DNA of 7,817 nucleotides from Oscillospiraceae bacterium (GTDB lineage: Bacteria; Bacillota_A; Clostridia; Oscillospirales; Oscillospiraceae). A program made the position numbers and the translations under genes. Shown here one piece after another: positions 5,996 through 7,817 of the stretch. The stretch is taken from NCBI GenBank assembly GCA_017455225.1, contig JAFTBL010000098.1, positions 1 through 7,817 on the forward strand. Direction: 5' to 3'. Each line of letters opens with the position of its first letter. Position 1 is the stretch's first letter. The notes beneath the pieces were generated by a model. The model did no database searches. It worked only from the letters and a program-made list of their open reading frames with translations, and was not told the DNA's origin.

Positions 5996-6514
5996 ATGGG
6001 AGAAAAGGACGTACAGCGGCTGCTGGATATGCTTTACAGCATGGTGGACGAGGCGAAGAGCGCCGCCTTCAGCCCCGACAAGTGCACGATCAACCGGGAC
6101 GAGGTGCTGGATATTCTGGATGAGATCCGGGCCAAGCTGCCTCTGGAGATGAAGAAGGCGCAGGAGCTGATCCGCGCCCGGGACGAGTACGTGGCCTCCG
6201 CCAAAAAGGAGGCGGAGAAGATGCTGCGTCAGGCGGAGCTGGACGCCAAGGTCATCGTGTCCGAGAGCGAGACGCTGCAGCAGGCCCGCCAGAAGAGCAG
6301 CGAGATCCTGCGCCGGGCAGAGGATCGCTGCCGCGATCTGTACAAGGCCGCCAACACCTACACCGAGGACGCTCTGCGCCGCACGGAGGAGGCCATCCAG
6401 ATGGCGCTGGACGAGGTGAAGGAGTCCCGCACCCGCTTCCGCACCGCCTCTGCCGAAAAAATGCAGGCGCAGCGGGAGTCCTTGAACAGCGACCGGGAGA
6501 CCGATGCAGAATAA
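5996..6514 (+). CDS. Coiled-coil protein resembling the N-terminal part of SepIVA
   Basis: This 172-residue soluble protein has no signal peptide or membrane segment. A short N-terminal helix (4-23) and the conserved-looking block TINRDEVLDILDEIRAKLP (31-49) lead into a long charged coiled coil (about 50-160) rich in Glu, Lys, Arg, Ala and Gln. Relatives in Clostridia are often labelled 'ATPase' or 'ATP synthase subunit B-like' because of the coiled coil, but no nucleotide-binding motif is present. From memory, the block before the coiled coil and KKAQELIRARDEYVASAKKEAE (53-74; given here as key residues Gln56, Arg60, Asp63) resemble mycobacterial SepIVA, a DivIVA-domain septation factor whose gene also lies near coaD. 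The function is therefore inferred only. ATG 5996 is 2 bases after the coaD stop; GAGAAAGGG (5975-5983) sits 12 bases upstream, rather far, so coupling to coaD may help. A TTG at 5984 is less likely. Confidence 0.82.
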   Translation: MGEKDVQRLLDMLYSMVDEAKSAAFSPDKCTINRDEVLDILDEIRAKLPLEMKKAQELIRARDEYVASAKKEAEKMLRQAELDAKVIVSESETLQQARQKSSEILRRAEDRCRDLYKAANTYTEDALRRTEEAIQMALDEVKESRTRFRTASAEKMQAQRESLNSDRETDAE

Positions 6515-6610
6515 CTAAAAAGCAAGCTGAAATTTCGTAAGATCTCACAAAAACGGGTTGTCTGCGCACTCTGCATGGACGGTCACAGGCACATCTTGTG
6601 GGGCATATAG
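6515..6610 (+). other. Untranslated 3' stretch before the operon terminator; no gene recognised
   Basis: These 96 bases contain no convincing open frame with a ribosome site. The stretch is less GC-rich than the genes around it. A small hairpin CACA-TCT-TGTG (6590-6600) is visible, but no family structure (6S, SRP RNA, tmRNA, T-box or riboswitch) was recognised. No convincing promoter precedes it; the best candidate, TTGAAC at 6482 with CAGAAT at 6507, has a 19-base spacer and weak hexamers. It is probably the 3' untranslated part of the operon transcript. Confidence 0.5.
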
Positions 6611-6647
6611 AACAGGGAACACTACATGTAGTGTTCCCTGTTTTTTT
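6609..6647 (+). terminator. Perfect-palindrome terminator ending the six-gene operon
   Basis: AACAGGGAACACTACA (6611-6626) is followed at once by its exact reverse complement (6627-6642), a perfect 32-bp palindrome, then T residues to 6647. With a minimal four-base loop it makes a stem of about 14 bp. The flanking T-tract marks it as a rho-independent terminator separating the coaD operon from the mraZ promoter. The A-rich left arm is too short for strong termination in the opposite direction. Confidence 0.92.
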
Positions 6648-6748
6648 GTCGTTTTTTCGTAGAACGCCTGTTTCAAAAACAGACCGGTTTGAAGGAGAAA
6701 AAAGACGCTTTTTCAAGAAAAACGGGGCGCTTACGCGGAAAAAAGCTC
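6648..6748 (+). other. AT-rich spacer upstream of the mraZ promoter
   Basis: This stretch holds many A- and T-runs and one small hairpin, CTGTTT-CAA-AAACAG (6668-6682). An A6 run at 6739-6744 just upstream of the -35 could act as an UP element for RNA polymerase. GAAGGAG at 6691-6697 resembles a ribosome site, but no start codon with a sensible frame follows. I see no gene here. Confidence 0.55.
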
Positions 6749-6777
6749 TTGCAATTATACCGGAAATTATGTATACT
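6749..6777 (+). promoter_or_regulatory. Sigma-A promoter of mraZ-rsmH (start of dcw cluster)
   Basis: TTGCAA (6749-6754, four of six), exactly 17 bases, and TATACT (6772-6777, five of six). An A6 tract lies just upstream. Transcription should start near 6784, giving a leader of about 95 bases ahead of the GTG start of mraZ at 6880. Placement after a strong terminator and before mraZ supports it as the main promoter of the division/cell-wall cluster. Confidence 0.82.
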
Positions 6778-6789
6778 TAAGGCACCGAG

Positions 6790-6825
6790 TGGGGAATTGT
6801 GGGGGTAGTGCCCTCATTTGTGGGG
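6790..6825 (+). promoter_or_regulatory. Putative MraZ operator: three TGGGG boxes in the leader
   Basis: TGGGG occurs at 6790-6794, 6800-6804 and 6821-6825. The first two are separated by 5 bases (10-bp period), as in the TGGGN-N5-TGGGN repeats bound by E. coli MraZ; the third lies 21 bp further on, close to two helical turns. The boxes begin about 6 bases after the expected transcription start, a position where a repressor would block polymerase. The middle position expected at 6810 reads GCCCT and does not match. Confidence 0.68.
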
Positions 6826-6835
6826 AAGCAGCCCA

Positions 6836-6854
6836 CGGTTTCCACCAAAAACCG
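6836..6854 (+). other. Small leader hairpin before the mraZ ribosome site
   Basis: CGGTTT (6836-6841) pairs with AAACCG (6849-6854) around a 7-base loop. It ends 10 bases before the very strong Shine-Dalgarno sequence AGGGAGGTGA (6865-6874). There is no T-tract, so it is not a terminator. A role in mRNA stability is possible but unproven. Confidence 0.35.
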
Positions 6855-6879
6855 GCGCAGCGACAGGGAGGTGACAGGC

Positions 6880-7296
6880 GTGACCGGACAGTACGAGCAC
6901 AATATCGACGCGAAGGGGCGCCTGTTTATCCCGGCAAAGCTGCGCGCGGAGCTGGGCATGACCTTCCACGTGATGGTGGGGCAGGATCACTGCCTGTCCA
7001 TCTACTCCGACGAGAGCTGGAAGGACATCATGGAGCGGCTGCGCTCCCTGTCCTACAGCGAGGTCAAGAAGCTGCGCACGGCGTTTGCCAACGCGGCGGA
7101 CTGCGAGCCGGACGCTCAGGGGCGGATCCTGATCCCTGCCAAGCTGCGGCAGTATGCAGGGCTGGAGAAGGAGGTCGTTATCAACGGCAGCTTCGGCCGC
7201 GCGGAGATCTGGAACGCCGAGCGCTGGCACGCCATGGAGCGGGCGGACTTCGACAGCGGCGAGCTGGAGGCGGCCATGGAGTCCATGGGGTTGTAA
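6880..7296 (+). CDS. mraZ: Transcriptional regulator MraZ
   Basis: This 138-residue DNA-binding protein has two SpoVT-AbrB-like repeats carrying the MraZ signature D-x-K/Q-G-R: DAKGRLFIPAKLR (10-22) and DAQGRILIPAKLR (78-90). MraZ assembles into rings, binds repeats near its own promoter and represses or tunes the dcw cluster. GTG 6880 is chosen as the start because AGGGAGGTGA (6865-6874) lies 5 bases upstream and the protein then begins MTGQYEHNIDAKGR, as is normal for the family. The frame is open further upstream from GTG at 6799, but that would place the operator boxes inside the gene and add an unrelated N-terminus. The TAA at 7294-7296 directly abuts the rsmH ATG, so translation is probably coupled. 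Confidence 0.96.
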   Translation: MTGQYEHNIDAKGRLFIPAKLRAELGMTFHVMVGQDHCLSIYSDESWKDIMERLRSLSYSEVKKLRTAFANAADCEPDAQGRILIPAKLRQYAGLEKEVVINGSFGRAEIWNAERWHAMERADFDSGELEAAMESMGL

Positions 7297-7817
7297 ATGG
7301 CGCAGGAGCTTTCATTCCGTCCCAACGAGGCGGAGGATCAGGCGTACGGCCACAAGCCGGTGCTGCTGCAGGAATGTCTGGAGGGGCTGGCCATCCGCCC
7401 CGACGGCGTGTATGTGGACGGAACGCTGGGCCGCGCCGGTCACGCACTGGAGATCGTCCGACGGCTGGAGAGCGGCCGGCTCATCGGCGTGGATCGGGAC
7501 GAGGCGGCGCTCTCCGCCGCCCGGGAGCGTCTGGCTCCCTACGCCGGGCGGGTAACGCTGCTCCACGGGAACTTTGCCGATATCGCCGCGTTGCTGGCGC
7601 AGGCGGGGATCGGACAGGTGGACGGCATGCTCTTCGATCTGGGCGTGTCCTCGCCTCAGCTGGACGACGCGTCGAGGGGCTTTTCCTATATGCATGACGC
7701 ACCCCTGGATATGCGCATGGATCGCACGGCGGCGCTGACCGCCTGCGACGTGGTCAATACGTGGAGCTTTGAAGAGCTGCGGCGCATCCTCTGGGAATAC
7801 GGTGAGGAGCGGTATGC
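7297..7817 (+). CDS. rsmH: 16S rRNA (cytosine(1402)-N4)-methyltransferase RsmH, 5' part (continues past window)
   Basis: The first 173 complete codons are present; the usual length is about 310 residues, so more than half is visible and there is no sign of damage. HKPVLLQECLEGL (19-31), the SAM-binding motif VDGTLGRAGH (40-49), GVDRDEAAL (64-72), MLFDLGVSSPQLD (111-123) and RGFSYM...PLDMRMD (128-142) are all typical. It methylates N4 of C1402 in 16S rRNA. An N-terminal extension of roughly 15 residues precedes the usual start of homology (around His19). ATG 7297 follows the mraZ stop with no gap. The mraZ-rsmH order is the standard beginning of the dcw cluster, so ftsL and a penicillin-binding protein gene are expected next. 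Confidence 0.97.
   Translation, partial: MAQELSFRPNEAEDQAYGHKPVLLQECLEGLAIRPDGVYVDGTLGRAGHALEIVRRLESGRLIGVDRDEAALSAARERLAPYAGRVTLLHGNFADIAALLAQAGIGQVDGMLFDLGVSSPQLDDASRGFSYMHDAPLDMRMDRTAALTACDVVNTWSFEELRRILWEYGEERY

Noticed and set aside
6482..6512. Possible promoter TTGAAC-N19-CAGAAT for a small RNA at 6515-6647
   Set aside because: Spacer is too long and the -10 matches at only four of six positions; not enough to claim an independent RNA gene.
6611..6642. Perfect palindrome considered as a regulator operator or attachment site
   Set aside because: The immediate T-tract and position after the last operon gene are fully explained by an intrinsic terminator, and no recombinase or regulator gene is adjacent.
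6598..6780. Possible 60-residue small protein across the operon terminator and mraZ promoter
   Set aside because: It reads through a perfect palindromic terminator and the mraZ promoter, starts without a ribosome site and has no recognisable features.
6799..6879. GTG start that would lengthen MraZ by 27 residues
   Set aside because: No ribosome site; the extension covers the putative operator boxes and resembles no MraZ N-terminus, whereas GTG 6880 has a near-perfect Shine-Dalgarno sequence.

Overview
The window looks like a GC-rich, spore-forming Clostridia chromosome, most likely an Oscillospirales/Ruminococcaceae-type gut anaerobe. This rests on strong G/C preference at third codon positions, a SpoVAF-type GerA germination protein behind a forespore-type (sigma-G) promoter, the C-terminus of a dockerin protein whose repeats carry an FFPEDYP signature, and the start of a division/cell-wall (dcw) cluster, mraZ-rsmH. 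The taxonomic call is inference; no rRNA or other marker is present.

Layout, all genes on the + strand. (1) 1-212: the last 55 codons of a dockerin-bearing protein, then a strong intrinsic terminator. (2) 229-1725: a sigma-G-like promoter, a single spoVAF-like gene and its terminator, so a one-gene sporulation unit. (3) 1710-6647: a sigma-A promoter partly built into the previous terminator, followed by six tightly packed genes: HAD-IIA phosphatase, SLC45-like MFS transporter, membrane-anchored GDPD phosphodiesterase, rsmD, coaD and a coiled-coil protein resembling actinobacterial SepIVA. Starts and stops overlap or nearly touch, and the unit ends in a perfect 32-bp palindrome with a T-tract. 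A second promoter with exact TTGACA and TATAAT hexamers and an extended -10 lies inside rsmD and should drive coaD and the coiled-coil gene independently. (4) 6648-7817: an AT-rich spacer, a sigma-A promoter, a leader with TGGGG boxes that look like the MraZ operator, mraZ from a GTG start, and the first 173 codons of rsmH, which runs off the window.

How the genes may work together: HAD phosphatase, transporter and GDPD could form a small salvage module for phosphorylated glycerol compounds or sugars. rsmD and coaD are housekeeping genes (16S rRNA m2G966 methylation and coenzyme A synthesis). The coiled-coil protein sits between coaD and the dcw genes and may be a cell-envelope or division factor. 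MraZ probably represses its own operon through the leader boxes. I saw no tRNA, rRNA, CRISPR array, insertion sequence or other mobile element. There is no clearly exotic system; the most informative signals are regulatory (internal rsmD promoter, sigma-G promoter, MraZ boxes) plus the SepIVA-like gene and the MFS insertion.
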